Shown one piece after another: positions 50,751 to 60,500 of a DNA stretch of 64,000 bases. Made by a program: the position numbers and the translations under genes. The notes beneath the pieces are model-generated. The model was not told where the DNA came from. It made no database searches and saw only the letters and a list, made by a program, of their open reading frames with translations. Each line of letters begins with the position of its first letter. The stretch's first letter is position 1. The DNA is from Dyadobacter sp. LHD-138. GTDB lineage: Bacteria; Bacteroidota; Bacteroidia; Cytophagales; Spirosomataceae. Location of the stretch: positions 1-64,000 of the forward strand of contig NZ_JAVFVU010000036.1 of the NCBI RefSeq assembly GCF_030929615.1. The letters run 5' to 3'.

Positions 50751-52580
50751 TTACATATTTTTCATATCATCTGTCAGTGCATTTAAAAATTCAATGATAT
50801 CTTTTTTTTCACTTTCTGTAAGATTGAGCTTCCCGGATGACAAGGTCTGGCTGGGCATTGCCAATCCTAAGCCTGCACCGCCGCCCTGATTATAAAATTC
50901 GACTAGCGTTTCTAATGACCGGAAGGCACCGTTGTGCATATACGGGCCCGTTTTTGCAGCATTCCGAACGGTTGGCGTTTTAAAAGCACCCTGGTAAAAT
51001 TTAATAGGACGTGAAGAAAAACGGCCTTCATCCGGATCAACCGACGCTTTTTCCAGGTTATCGGTCTTTGTTGTTCCCAACACTTCAAATTCGGTGAGTG
51101 TATAAAACGGAGGGATAAGTCCGTTAAAAAGCGGTGCAAAATGGCAGGTTCCACATTGTGCTTTGCCCATAAAAAGATTAAAACCGGATTTTTGATTTTC
51201 TGTCAATGCCTGTTTGTTTCCTTGTACGTACTGGTCAAAGGGTGCATTGTAGGGATTCAAAGTCCGGATGTATGCAGCAATTGCCTTGAAGACTTCCTGA
51301 TCCACAACAGGCTCATGACGTTTTTTAGAAAAAGCCTTTTGAAAAGCCTTTCGATATGTTTTGTCGTTATTTAATTTTGATAAAATAATATTTAATTTTC
51401 CGTTCATTTCCAGCGGGTCGGTGATCACCGTTTGAATCTGTTCTTCCAGACTTTTAACCCGGCCATCCCAAAACTGGCTGTGCTGAAAACTACTGTACAG
51501 GAGTGTGGGAGCATTTCTTTTAACCGTCGTTATCTGATCAAACCCAATGCTTTTTGGTAAACCATCCGTAAAATAATTTGCAGGATTATGGCAGGACACA
51601 CAGCTTTTAGCACCATTGCCGGAAAGCATGGTTTCTGAAAAAAGTTTTTCCCCCAGGGCAATTTCTTTGTTGGATGACTTTCTGTTATTTCCTGAAAATG
51701 CGTGACTTTGGAAGGCGTTACTGGCGAACATATTATCTGCACCATAATTCAAAACACCGTATTTGTTCGAATCCCAATCATTATTCCTGATCATTATTCC
51801 TAAATATTTTTGCAGCGGCAATGCGCAGGTTGTAAGAAATAATAACCGATCGAAGGAATCAAAATCAGGATTTTCGTGGAGATATTTCGACGTCTTGTCA
51901 AGATAAAAACGCAAACTATCCGTGTTGGATTTACTTTTGCTGAGATAAGGTATTGCCACTTTTCGGATGGTCTCCATAGCAATCGCCGACTCGGGAATAC
52001 CTGATTTCAACAACGGTGCATCAAATCCGGTGATGCCCAGCGCAATAATGCGGATCAGTTCCATACGGACACTTTCCAGGATTTGTTTGTCAGTACCCTG
52101 GAACTGATACAAAAGGGAATTCAGATCCCCCGAAGCCGTTTGTAACAACCTGCTTTGTTCTGCAAAAGTACTTTTGTGCGATTCGGGCAGACTATCAAAA
52201 AGCATGGTTTCAAGGTATTGCAATCCGGCGAGTTCCTGATATTCCAGAAAAGGTTCTTCAATTTCGTTTTTGGGCGCACGGTTATAAACCCTGGAAGAAG
52301 TATAGAAAAAATATTCCAGTAAATATTCGATCTTTTTATAAGCCAGTCGGCTTTCAACCAAAGTTTCCTTCGCTTGCTGAACGGTTTCGGGTTTGGAAGA
52401 ATCCAGATTTTCCAATGCTTTCGCAAGCCCGGAAATCGATGTGGCGAAAACTTTGGAATCATTTCGGAATTGTTCGACGCAATGCGCTACCCCGATGCTG
52501 TTTTGATCAGGGGAAGTTGCCGCCATGAACATGCATAGCAAAGCGCTGAATAGTAGAAATAATTTGAAGGTTCCAGCCAT
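50751..52580 (-). CDS. Imelysin-like domain fused to di-heme cytochrome c peroxidase
   Basis: The 609-residue exported protein has a signal peptide (residues 1-~21). Residues ~30-290 are a helical imelysin (M75)-like domain with RLAYKKIEYLLEYFF and EYQELAGLQYLETMLF. Residues ~295-605 are a di-heme peroxidase with C327-V-S-C330-H331 and C476-G-T-C479-H480, SQFWDGRVKSLEEQ and TVRNAAKTGPYMHNG. Imelysin domains occur in iron-uptake and heme-linked proteins, so this fusion joins iron handling to peroxide reduction or heme-protein oxidation. It is the first gene of a two-gene unit with the purple acid phosphatase. Confidence 0.9.
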   Translation of the reverse strand: MAGTFKLFLLFSALLCMFMAATSPDQNSIGVAHCVEQFRNDSKVFATSISGLAKALENLDSSKPETVQQAKETLVESRLAYKKIEYLLEYFFYTSSRVYNRAPKNEIEEPFLEYQELAGLQYLETMLFDSLPESHKSTFAEQSRLLQTASGDLNSLLYQFQGTDKQILESVRMELIRIIALGITGFDAPLLKSGIPESAIAMETIRKVAIPYLSKSKSNTDSLRFYLDKTSKYLHENPDFDSFDRLLFLTTCALPLQKYLGIMIRNNDWDSNKYGVLNYGADNMFASNAFQSHAFSGNNRKSSNKEIALGEKLFSETMLSGNGAKSCVSCHNPANYFTDGLPKSIGFDQITTVKRNAPTLLYSSFQHSQFWDGRVKSLEEQIQTVITDPLEMNGKLNIILSKLNNDKTYRKAFQKAFSKKRHEPVVDQEVFKAIAAYIRTLNPYNAPFDQYVQGNKQALTENQKSGFNLFMGKAQCGTCHFAPLFNGLIPPFYTLTEFEVLGTTKTDNLEKASVDPDEGRFSSRPIKFYQGAFKTPTVRNAAKTGPYMHNGAFRSLETLVEFYNQGGGAGLGLAMPSQTLSSGKLNLTESEKKDIIEFLNALTDDMKNM

Positions 52581-52621
52581 ATATTCGTCTTTCCTGAAAT
52601 GAAACCCAGGAAACTGATGGA

Positions 52622-52629
52622 CAAAGTTA
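52622..52629 (-). promoter_or_regulatory. Candidate -7 element of the imelysin-peroxidase gene
   Basis: The minus strand reads TAACTTTG, a full TAnnTTTG match, 42 nt before the start. The -33 element is not clear. Confidence 0.4.
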
Positions 52630-52812
52630 AGAGGTATTGAGAAGTAAAACCGGTAAATTTATTGACTGGTATTGAAAAATGGCATTCGCATTGAATATTT
52701 TCAGTATCTGCTTATTTTTATACTGGTTATTTAATTGTTCATAAATTATAATTGTCGCAATCACCCCCTTATTCTGTCTTGTAAAGCCTCGTTTCAAACT
52801 GTTTAATTGTAA

Positions 52813-52820
52813 TACTTTTG
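52813..52820 (+). promoter_or_regulatory. Candidate -7 element of the MFS gene
   Basis: TACTTTTG fully matches TAnnTTTG, 28 nt before the start codon. The -33 region has only a weak TTTC. Confidence 0.4.
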
Positions 52821-52848
52821 AATTGTTATTTTCCTTACCGGCAGACCC

Positions 52849-54171
52849 ATGAAAACCTTTTACGCCATATTAGCCAATTCCCTTGCCGCTGCACTGACAA
52901 ACACTTTTGTCTGGTTTGCAGTGACATTTTGGGTGTATCTGGAAACCAGATCCGTAGTGGCAACGTCCGTTATGGCCGGGGTTTATTTTGGAACCGTGGC
53001 CATATCCGGATTTTTTCTGGGTTCGATTGTGGACAGATATAAGAAAAAAACTTCCATGATGCTGTCGGGAGTCCTTACGCTGGCCTTATACATTGTTGCC
53101 CTGATTATTTACTTCGTAACACCTGCCGAGGTTTTTAAAAATGCTTCCAGCGTCAACCTTTGGCTGTTTATCATCCTTTGCCTCTTCGGAGCCATTACGG
53201 GAAATATCCGGACCATCGCGCTTTCAACGGTTGTGACCATATTGATTCCCGAAGAGAACAGAGACAAGGCAAATGGATTGGTCGGCACGGCCAACGGCGT
53301 TTCGTTTCTGGTGGCTTCTATTTTTAGCGGGCTCGTGATCGGTTTTCTGGGGATGATGTGGATGCTCGTGATGGCCGTGGGATTAACTGTACTCGTGCTC
53401 CTGCACCTGACGACGATAACCATTGAAGAGAAGGAGATCGTACATGTTCAGTCGCATTTGGAAAGTATCGATATCCGGGGGACTATTGAAGCTGTGCGTG
53501 TTGTCCCCGGGCTTTTCGGGCTGATATTTTTCAACACTTTCAATAATTTTCTGGGCGGTGTATTTATGTCGCTCATGGATGCCTACGGTTTGTCCATGGT
53601 TTCCGTGCAGGTTTGGGGAATTCTCTGGGGATTTTTGAGCCTTGGATTTATCGTGGGCGGGTTAATTGTGGCCAAAAGGGGATTGGGGAAACAACCGCTC
53701 CGGACACTTTTTATTTCCAATATCGTTATGTGGACGATCTGTATTTTCTTTACTATTCAGGCTTCGATTGTCCTTTTAGCCGTTGGTTTGTTCGTTTACC
53801 TGTGTCTGATCCCGGTCGTGGAAGCTACCGAACAAACGATACTTCAAAAAGTAATCCCGCTGGAAAGACAGGGGCGGGTATTTGGTTTTGCACAAAGTGT
53901 GGAGCAGGCGGCTTCACCAGTAACCGCTTTCATGATTGGCCCCATCGCCAAGTTTATTTTTATTCCTTTTATGACCACCGGGGCGGGAGTCAGTCTGATC
54001 GGCGGCTGGTTTGGTACGGGAACTGACAGGGGGCTCGCCCTTTTGTTTTCTGTAACAGGGGTCGTGGGACTGATTATCACACTGATGGCCATGCGGACGG
54101 ATGCCTATAAAAAGCTTTCAAAAAATTATCAAAAACATCAGCCGGATTTCAACCAGACACAGGTTGTTTGA
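52849..54171 (+). CDS. MFS transporter
   Basis: A 440-residue, 12-helix protein of the major facilitator superfamily. It begins KTFYAILANSLAAALTNTF. The loop between helices 2 and 3 reads GSIVDRYKKKTSMM, the usual MFS motif A position. The sixth and seventh helices are joined by an EKEIVHVQSHLESID cytoplasmic loop. Layout suggests a drug-efflux or macrolide-efflux (MefA-like) type, but no substrate can be inferred. It is a single gene, divergent from the imelysin-peroxidase gene, with its own -7 element. Confidence 0.88.
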   Translation: MKTFYAILANSLAAALTNTFVWFAVTFWVYLETRSVVATSVMAGVYFGTVAISGFFLGSIVDRYKKKTSMMLSGVLTLALYIVALIIYFVTPAEVFKNASSVNLWLFIILCLFGAITGNIRTIALSTVVTILIPEENRDKANGLVGTANGVSFLVASIFSGLVIGFLGMMWMLVMAVGLTVLVLLHLTTITIEEKEIVHVQSHLESIDIRGTIEAVRVVPGLFGLIFFNTFNNFLGGVFMSLMDAYGLSMVSVQVWGILWGFLSLGFIVGGLIVAKRGLGKQPLRTLFISNIVMWTICIFFTIQASIVLLAVGLFVYLCLIPVVEATEQTILQKVIPLERQGRVFGFAQSVEQAASPVTAFMIGPIAKFIFIPFMTTGAGVSLIGGWFGTGTDRGLALLFSVTGVVGLIITLMAMRTDAYKKLSKNYQKHQPDFNQTQVV

Positions 54172-54346
54172 GATTTAAGCTTATGAAAGTAAGTAGCTGT
54201 TGGTGATTAGTTCAGTAACCGGATGATTGATAGCTTATTATAAAAATCAATAATATAAACTAATTTTTCACTACTACTTATTTGAAATAGTATAGCCGTT
54301 TTTTTTGTTTTAATTGTTTATTAGTCAATGCTTAAACCAGACCATT

Positions 54347-54733
54347 ATGTTTAGGGAAACAAAAGCATTCAGCGGTTTTTCAGTGAATGATCTGGCAAAG
54401 GCCAGGCGGTTTTACGGAGAAACGCTTCAAATAGAAATTACAGAACTAGCTGAAATGAACGTATTGCAGCTGCACGTCGCGGGAAGTAATGCGCTGGTTA
54501 TCTATGAAAAAGCCGATCATAGGCCGGCATCGTTCACCATCCTTAATTTTCCGGTTTCCGATGTCAAAATAGCTGTGGAAAAATTGAAAGCGCTGGGTGT
54601 AACGTTTGAAAGCTATGACTGGCCCGGATTTAAGACGGACGCGGATCATATATTTCGTGGGGGCGGTCCGCTTATTGCCTGGTTTACAGATCCGGCCGGG
54701 AATATCCTGTCGGTAATTCAGGAGGAGGAATAA
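54347..54733 (+). CDS. VOC-family (glyoxalase-like) protein
   Basis: A 128-residue cytoplasmic VOC protein. ATG 54347 (MFRETKAFSGFSVND) is chosen over the longer frame because it starts the first VOC strand. It has LAKARRFYGETL, FPVSDVKIAVEKLKALGV and a C-terminal AWFTDPAGNILSVIQE, all family hallmarks. Several metal-ligand positions are not the usual His/Glu, so it may be a binding protein rather than an enzyme. It starts a run of four small same-strand genes. Confidence 0.82.
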   Translation: MFRETKAFSGFSVNDLAKARRFYGETLQIEITELAEMNVLQLHVAGSNALVIYEKADHRPASFTILNFPVSDVKIAVEKLKALGVTFESYDWPGFKTDADHIFRGGGPLIAWFTDPAGNILSVIQEEE

Positions 54734-54791
54734 CTTCAAAGTTCCTCAGCCAGTTCGTATGGCTTATTTTAACTTTTACCAATAAACTGAA

Positions 54792-55292
54792 ATGAATATG
54801 GAAACTGTGAAAAGCGACAGATTGTACGGTATTCTTACCCTGTATGATATGCAGACTACATTTTTTAAAAACGTTATTGACGGTATTTCAAATGACGATA
54901 TTCACAACCGGCTCGACACCAAAGCCAACCACATAGCCTGGCTTGCCGGTAGTGCTGTTCATGCGCGGTTTGACCTGGCCGGGGAACTGGGTGCGCCGGA
55001 CAAACATACCGCATTTGATTTTTTTCGCGATAATAGGGGGATTCAGGAAGGTATTATTTACCCTGATCTGGAAGTTTACAAAGGTGACTGGGAACATATC
55101 ACACCGGTTTTAAGAAAACTGCTCGTGCATGTAACCGACGAAGCTTTGGATAAGCGGATCGACATGATGCCGGGGCAGACCATTTCTATTTATGAACTGC
55201 TGGCTTTTGTGATGTATCGTGAGGCTAATCTTATCGGTCAGATTGCTTTGTGGAGGAGATTGCTGAACTATCCGGCAATGAAGTATATGTAG
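54792..55292 (+). CDS. DinB-superfamily protein (first copy)
   Basis: A 166-residue four-helix protein of the DinB/YfiT-like superfamily. The start (54792 or 54798) is followed by SDRLYGILTLYDMQTTFF. His residues in NHIAWLAGSAVHARF fit part of the family metal site. Members include thiol-S-transferases using bacillithiol or mycothiol and many with unknown function. It lies 58 nt after the VOC gene and 45 nt before a second DinB-like gene; the two are only distantly alike. Confidence 0.72.
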   Translation: MNMETVKSDRLYGILTLYDMQTTFFKNVIDGISNDDIHNRLDTKANHIAWLAGSAVHARFDLAGELGAPDKHTAFDFFRDNRGIQEGIIYPDLEVYKGDWEHITPVLRKLLVHVTDEALDKRIDMMPGQTISIYELLAFVMYREANLIGQIALWRRLLNYPAMKYM

Positions 55293-55337
55293 TGGCTGAT
55301 AAGGTACAGACAATAAACCAATTACAAACTTAATTCG

Positions 55338-55847
55338 ATGCATACGGAAACACTTGATGAAATAAACGAAACGCTGGCGGAGTTCAAAAATTTGACTTCT
55401 ACTTTCACGGAGGAGCAATTAAATAAGGTACCGTTTGAGGGTAGCTGGACGGCCGGGCAAGTGAGCCAGCATATGGTGATGGCAAATAGCGGGTTCGCTC
55501 AGATGCTGAATGGTCCGACACGTGAAACGGATCGAAATCCCGATGAAATGGTTGTGAAAATCAAATCTGACTTTCTGAATTTTGATATAAAAATGCAATC
55601 TCCCGATTTTGTCAGACCGGAATTAATAAGTTATAAAAAGAGAGATTTGCTGGTATCTTTGGAAGGCGTTCGCACGGAAATAGGAGCGGCTGTTTCAAAA
55701 CTGGATCTGACCAAAACCTGTACTTCTTTTGAGCTTCCTGTTTATGGATTTCTCACCAGGCTTGAAGCTGTTTATTTCGTGATTTATCACACACGGCGGC
55801 ATATTCGCCAAATGAAAAATATCCGCAGTGAGGTGATGGGTAAATAG
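55338..55847 (+). CDS. DinB-superfamily protein (second copy)
   Basis: A 169-residue helical protein with the DinB metal-site pattern: AGQVSQHMVMA in the first part and YHTRRHIRQMKNI near the end. This is a better match to the DinB/DUF664 consensus (H..., HxxxH) than its neighbour. Activity unknown. It lies between the first DinB-like gene and a DHFR-like gene, spaced 23 nt from the latter, in one probable operon. Confidence 0.8.
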   Translation: MHTETLDEINETLAEFKNLTSTFTEEQLNKVPFEGSWTAGQVSQHMVMANSGFAQMLNGPTRETDRNPDEMVVKIKSDFLNFDIKMQSPDFVRPELISYKKRDLLVSLEGVRTEIGAAVSKLDLTKTCTSFELPVYGFLTRLEAVYFVIYHTRRHIRQMKNIRSEVMGK

Positions 55848-55870
55848 AAAATTTCAAATCATCTGATCCG

Positions 55871-56443
55871 ATGAAAAAGGTAATTTTGGATCTGTCTATG
55901 TCTTTGGATGGGTATATAGCAGGCTCGGATGTCACTCCGCGGCAGCCGATGGGTGTTGGCGGAGAACGGTTGCATGAATGGATATTTAAAGGAAAAACAC
56001 ACATTGACGGCAAAATACTTGAAGAGGTTGTCTCATCTTCCGGTGCGGTTATTGTTGGCGGCAGAACTTACGCGATCGCGATTGATGATGCCTGGGGAGG
56101 CGCTTCGCCTTTTTCAATGCCAGCGTTTGTGGTAACGAACCAAAATCCTGAAAAAGCGATCAGTGGATTTACCTACGTGCCCGAAGGGGTAACAGCAGCG
56201 CTGGATAAGGCAAAAGAAGTGGCCGGAGAAAAAAATATCTGGTTAATGGGGGGAGCGAGTATCGCGCAAAGTTTTATAAAAGCCGGTTTGGTTGATGAAA
56301 TTCACATCCATATTATTCCCGTATTACTTTGCTGTGGCACGTTGTTATTTGAACAAATCGGGATGAAGCCTATTGAGCTGGAGCGCGTTAAAATGGAAGA
56401 GTCATCCGGAGCTACGCATATTTGGTTTCGTGTGGTTAGATAA
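55871..56443 (+). CDS. Dihydrofolate reductase-family (RibD C-terminal-like) protein
   Basis: The 190-residue protein starts KKVILDLSMSLDGYIAG, the usual opening of RibD-C/DHFR-fold proteins. VIVGGRTYAI, NIWLMGGASIAQSFI and VDEIHIHIIPVLLCCGTLLF form the NADPH-binding side. Members reduce pterins or deaminated riboflavin precursors; stand-alone copies like this have no assigned substrate. It is the last gene in the VOC-DinB-DinB-DHFR run. Confidence 0.88.
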   Translation: MKKVILDLSMSLDGYIAGSDVTPRQPMGVGGERLHEWIFKGKTHIDGKILEEVVSSSGAVIVGGRTYAIAIDDAWGGASPFSMPAFVVTNQNPEKAISGFTYVPEGVTAALDKAKEVAGEKNIWLMGGASIAQSFIKAGLVDEIHIHIIPVLLCCGTLLFEQIGMKPIELERVKMEESSGATHIWFRVVR

Positions 56444-56590
56444 ATCGGCGTCCGTAAACATTGGTACTTTCATGGATAAGATCCTGCTCGATTCAAAGTT
56501 TGTTTTGGATTTATTAAATGTGCATCAGTATAATATCGGTTTCAGGTTATTTAGTGAAATGAACAATGCTTATACAACTTGCCGATCGAA

Positions 56591-57463
56591 ATGTTTAAAA
56601 AACTGCTTCTGACTTTAATCTTTTTTCCATGTGTTTTTGTAAAAGCGCAGACCATCAAAGATTCACTGCTTATTGAAAACCATTACCGAATCTTTTATTT
56701 CAATAAACCCCAGTCTGAAGTAACGGGAGCCAGTCTTATTTTCGCAATGCATGGGTCTGGCGGCGAGCCTCAGTCGCTTTTTGATAAAACTAAAAAACTG
56801 GAAGCACAGTCAGCAAAGGAAAACTTTATTCTGGTTTATCCGGCTGGCTACAAACGATACTGGAATGAGTGCCGGAAGGCTTCTACTGCGGCTGCCAATC
56901 AGGAAAATATTGACGAGCAAGCATTCTTTTCTCAAATGATAACGTATTTCAAAACGAAATATAAGATCAATGAGAAGCATGTTTTTGCGACCGGTTTTTC
57001 GGGTGGCGGCCATATGACTTACAAACTGGGGCTTACGATGCCTAAAAAATTCAAAGCGATTTCAGCGATCGTGGCCAACATGCCAGCACCCGACAATATG
57101 GACTGCGGCGAAGCAAAAATACCAATCGCGACACAGATCATCAATGGAACTGCCGATGAGACCAATCCCTACAACGGCGGAGAAGTGAGGACGCCGGGCG
57201 TTACTTTGGGTAAAGTACGGGCAACCGAACAATCGTTTCAATACTGGGCTACGCTGGACGGATATAAGGGAAATCCTGTCAAAACCATTTTGCCTGATGC
57301 GGATACCAGCAATAATATCACGGTGGAAAGTTATTCCTACCGAAAAAAAAACAAACCGGAGGTAACACTGTTGAAAGTTATCAACGGAAAGCATCAGTTT
57401 TTAACAGATATTGACGTTTTTGAAGAATCCTGGAAGTTTTTCAAAAGACAGATTAATGACTAG
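56591..57463 (+). CDS. Secreted PHB depolymerase-like (LpqC) esterase
   Basis: A 290-residue exported protein. ATG 56591 gives a signal peptide (FKKLLLTLIFFPCVFVKAQ). The alpha/beta-hydrolase has FAMHGSGGEPQ (oxyanion side), the nucleophile elbow ATGFSGGGHMTY, and later GTADETNPY and NGKHQFL as likely Asp and His regions. It belongs to the LpqC/feruloyl-esterase-like group that cleaves polyester or aromatic ester bonds. Cysteines near ECRKA and MDCGEA could form a disulfide. It is a single gene with a downstream hairpin. Confidence 0.87.
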   Translation: MFKKLLLTLIFFPCVFVKAQTIKDSLLIENHYRIFYFNKPQSEVTGASLIFAMHGSGGEPQSLFDKTKKLEAQSAKENFILVYPAGYKRYWNECRKASTAAANQENIDEQAFFSQMITYFKTKYKINEKHVFATGFSGGGHMTYKLGLTMPKKFKAISAIVANMPAPDNMDCGEAKIPIATQIINGTADETNPYNGGEVRTPGVTLGKVRATEQSFQYWATLDGYKGNPVKTILPDADTSNNITVESYSYRKKNKPEVTLLKVINGKHQFLTDIDVFEESWKFFKRQIND

Positions 57464-57496
57464 GATTCAGGATTTTGTTAAGGAGCAAAGTACATG

Positions 57497-57533
57497 CAAT
57501 ATCAATCTGGTGGTTTAAGCCAGATTGATATTG
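57497..57533. terminator. 14-bp hairpin between convergent genes
   Basis: CAATATCAATCTGG (57497-57510) and CCAGATTGATATTG (57520-57533) pair perfectly. Only TTGTTTGTT follows on the plus strand, so it is a moderate terminator that may serve both directions. Confidence 0.65.
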
Positions 57534-57579
57534 TTGTTTGTTAGGCCTTTTTACAGTGCATACGGATAAATCAGCGTCA

Positions 57580-60500
57580 TTATTTTTTTATGATCTTGTA
57601 ATGCGTAACCTTATCCCTGTCCTGGCTGGACAAAATAAATACACCTGCTGAAAAATCTGACAGGTCCAGTTCGTTAAGACTTCCCGGGACGGACAAATAC
57701 CGGACAACGACGCCCCTGGCATCCGTCATCCGGATCGTTTCATAGACCAATGGATTGCTAAAATAGACTTTGCCATCCGTTGGGTTGGGGTAGAGAATGT
57801 GTAAAGGTTCAGTGGTTTGCAACGCTTCTGCTGCGGCAATACGGGCCGGAGCCGTCAGTGCATCCTGACTTAAAACCACTTCCATGTCGAATTGAACATC
57901 TGAACTGGTTAAACTATTCTGATGCAGTTCAACCGCGACCGTGTTGGTTGCGTTAAAAGGCTCTTTACGAAAATAATTGCCATCGTTGGGGATCACAACG
58001 GTTAGCCAGGCATATTCGGGGGAGCCATTGGAAAAAGTTGCTTCGGTTATTGTTCCCGTCGGCATATTCGGGTCCCGGGGTAATAACTCTTTCCCGTTTA
58101 CATAGATGATTACACCGTCGTCCCGCTTGTAGTTAATGATAATGGATTTGTAAATAGCATTGGAAAGATCGGGCGCTGCGAATGTTTTTCGGAAATAGTA
58201 GGTAGTCCAACGGTTTGCACAAGGCGTTGTAATGCAACCCGGAATCAGGTGTGCTTCATTGGCATTGACCTGGTAACAGGCCAGTTCGGCGGCACATGCC
58301 GGAATTGTCCAGCGCTCAAAATCTTCGCCATTGGGTGAGTAACCGAAGGATGCAGTTCCCTGCGGCCAGTTCGCAAACGTGTTATAATAATCTATGATTT
58401 TATTGCTGCCTTTCCAGCTTAATACCTCGGTGACGCCGCCGGAGACATTGGTATAATCAACGGGTTTTATACCCGTTGCCAGATATTTCCATTGATCGCC
58501 GGATGAAATAAGCATGAGCGAACCCCGCGGGTTAAGGCCGTATCCTTGCCCCCCGATACCGCCGCCACCTGCCAGTCTGCCTACGACAAACTCACCATAA
58601 TGGGTGTCTGACAACAGATAATGAAAATGCAGTGGAAAATCCCCGATGTAACGGTTCTTGAAATGGTTTAGTGATGCCTGCGCAGGCGTGATGTCCGAGC
58701 TTTTATCATAGATCCAGATCCCGTCCTTGTTATAGGCCGTTGCTCCCTGCAAGGTGTTGTGTTTCCCTGCCTTGGGATCCAGGTTATAGGCCGTGTTAAT
58801 GCTGTTGATTTTATAGAATTTTAAATAATCGCGATAGACCAGATCTTCGGCACTTGCTCCCCAGAACAAACTGGCCAGGTCCTCCTGTTTATAATAATGC
58901 CGGATCGTGACCTGCTGTGTTCCGCTGAGTTCAGTCGTGGGTTTAACTGACCAATATCGGTTCATGATACGCCAGTTGGAACTGAACGACCTTGTTCTGT
59001 CGGCCCGTACATAATTATCCGGATAAAAAGCCCCGATATTGGTCCGGCCGGCCGCACCACTTAACCGGACTTCAAAATTGGATACACCAACTTTTCCAAT
59101 GTTGATATCGTGTTTGGCGATGGACAACAGCAGGTTGGCGTTATTGTCCGTGTAATGCGTAAAACTTGTGTTCTGATTGAGGGCCTCCGTACATTCGCAG
59201 GTGGCAATCCGGGTGGTACTATCGGTCCGGGGAACAGTGAAATTGTCCAGATCCTTATAAATGACAAACTGGTCGAGCACCTGTTTATTGGCCCCGATGA
59301 ATTTTGCAGTGAGACGTTTGTTTTCAACCTCAATATGCATGGACCCGCCCATGAAAATGGCAGATTGCATGATTTTGCTGATGAGCGATGGATTTTGTAA
59401 AAGTTGGCTTGCAGTACCTTCATTAGGTCTCCCGCCACCGCCGTTTACAACATAAACAATGCCCTCATTTTGGGTGGCTGCGCTGGTTTTGTAATAAAAG
59501 CAGGAATTGGCTGTGCCATCGTATTTTCCGCTTCCCTGCGCATTACTGCCGATCGAAGGATTGTGCGTTGTCGAATTAAAGGAAGCGGATGTTTGCGAAT
59601 GGCCCCGCATTAAGCGGGAACGTTGATAATCATGACTATGACCGCTCAAAACAAGATCGACCTTGTTGGAATCAAGCAGGGGAATCAGATTCTGGCGTGT
59701 CGCCGTTAATTCATCTTCAGTGTCGGAATTGTGCGAGCCGCCGCTGTATGGAGGCATGTGCGTAAACACGATCACCCAGTTGATATCAGGGTTTGCATTG
59801 GTTTTTGCAAGATCCCTTTTCAGCCATTTGTACTGTTCACCGCTTGTGGTCAGTATCTTGATAGGGGTGTCACCCGATTTTTCGTATCCATAGGTATCCA
59901 GACTTATGAAATGGATATTACCATAGTTAAAGGAATAATAGGCTTCTGTACCGGAAGGTTCTCCACCTCCTTCGCCGTTTTTGAAGTTGTCAACGACCGA
60001 GTAATAATGAACATTTTTTGTGAAGCGGTTAACTTCCCGCTGAGGAACGGTTGAGGCTCCGTCATAGTAATCATGATTACCGGGTGTTGCATAAAACGGT
60101 GTCTGCCGGAATATCCAGTCATAACGTCCTCTGCCCTTGTCGAAAATATGATCCTGATACTGGTCTTCGGTTCCCTGTTCATAGGCATTGTCACCCAGCC
60201 ATAACCAAAGATCCATCGGGCCGGTTTTGTTCGCGGTCATGAAATTCTGAAACGATGCAATGGTGCTGTCCTGTCTGTTGTTGAAATTCGTTTTTGGCAA
60301 TGCCCCGAAGTCGCCGAGTACCCACATCTGTATTTTTTTCTTTGAACCGGGTGGGGGAGGAGTCCGGAAAACGTGGTTAACGGATTTCTCTAAAATGAGC
60401 GTCTGTTCAGCGGGATTAGAATTATTAAACGCGGTTCCGATGTAGTAGTTGTAAAGCCGGTCTGTCGCCAGGTCGGTCAGGACAATCTTATGTTCCGTGG

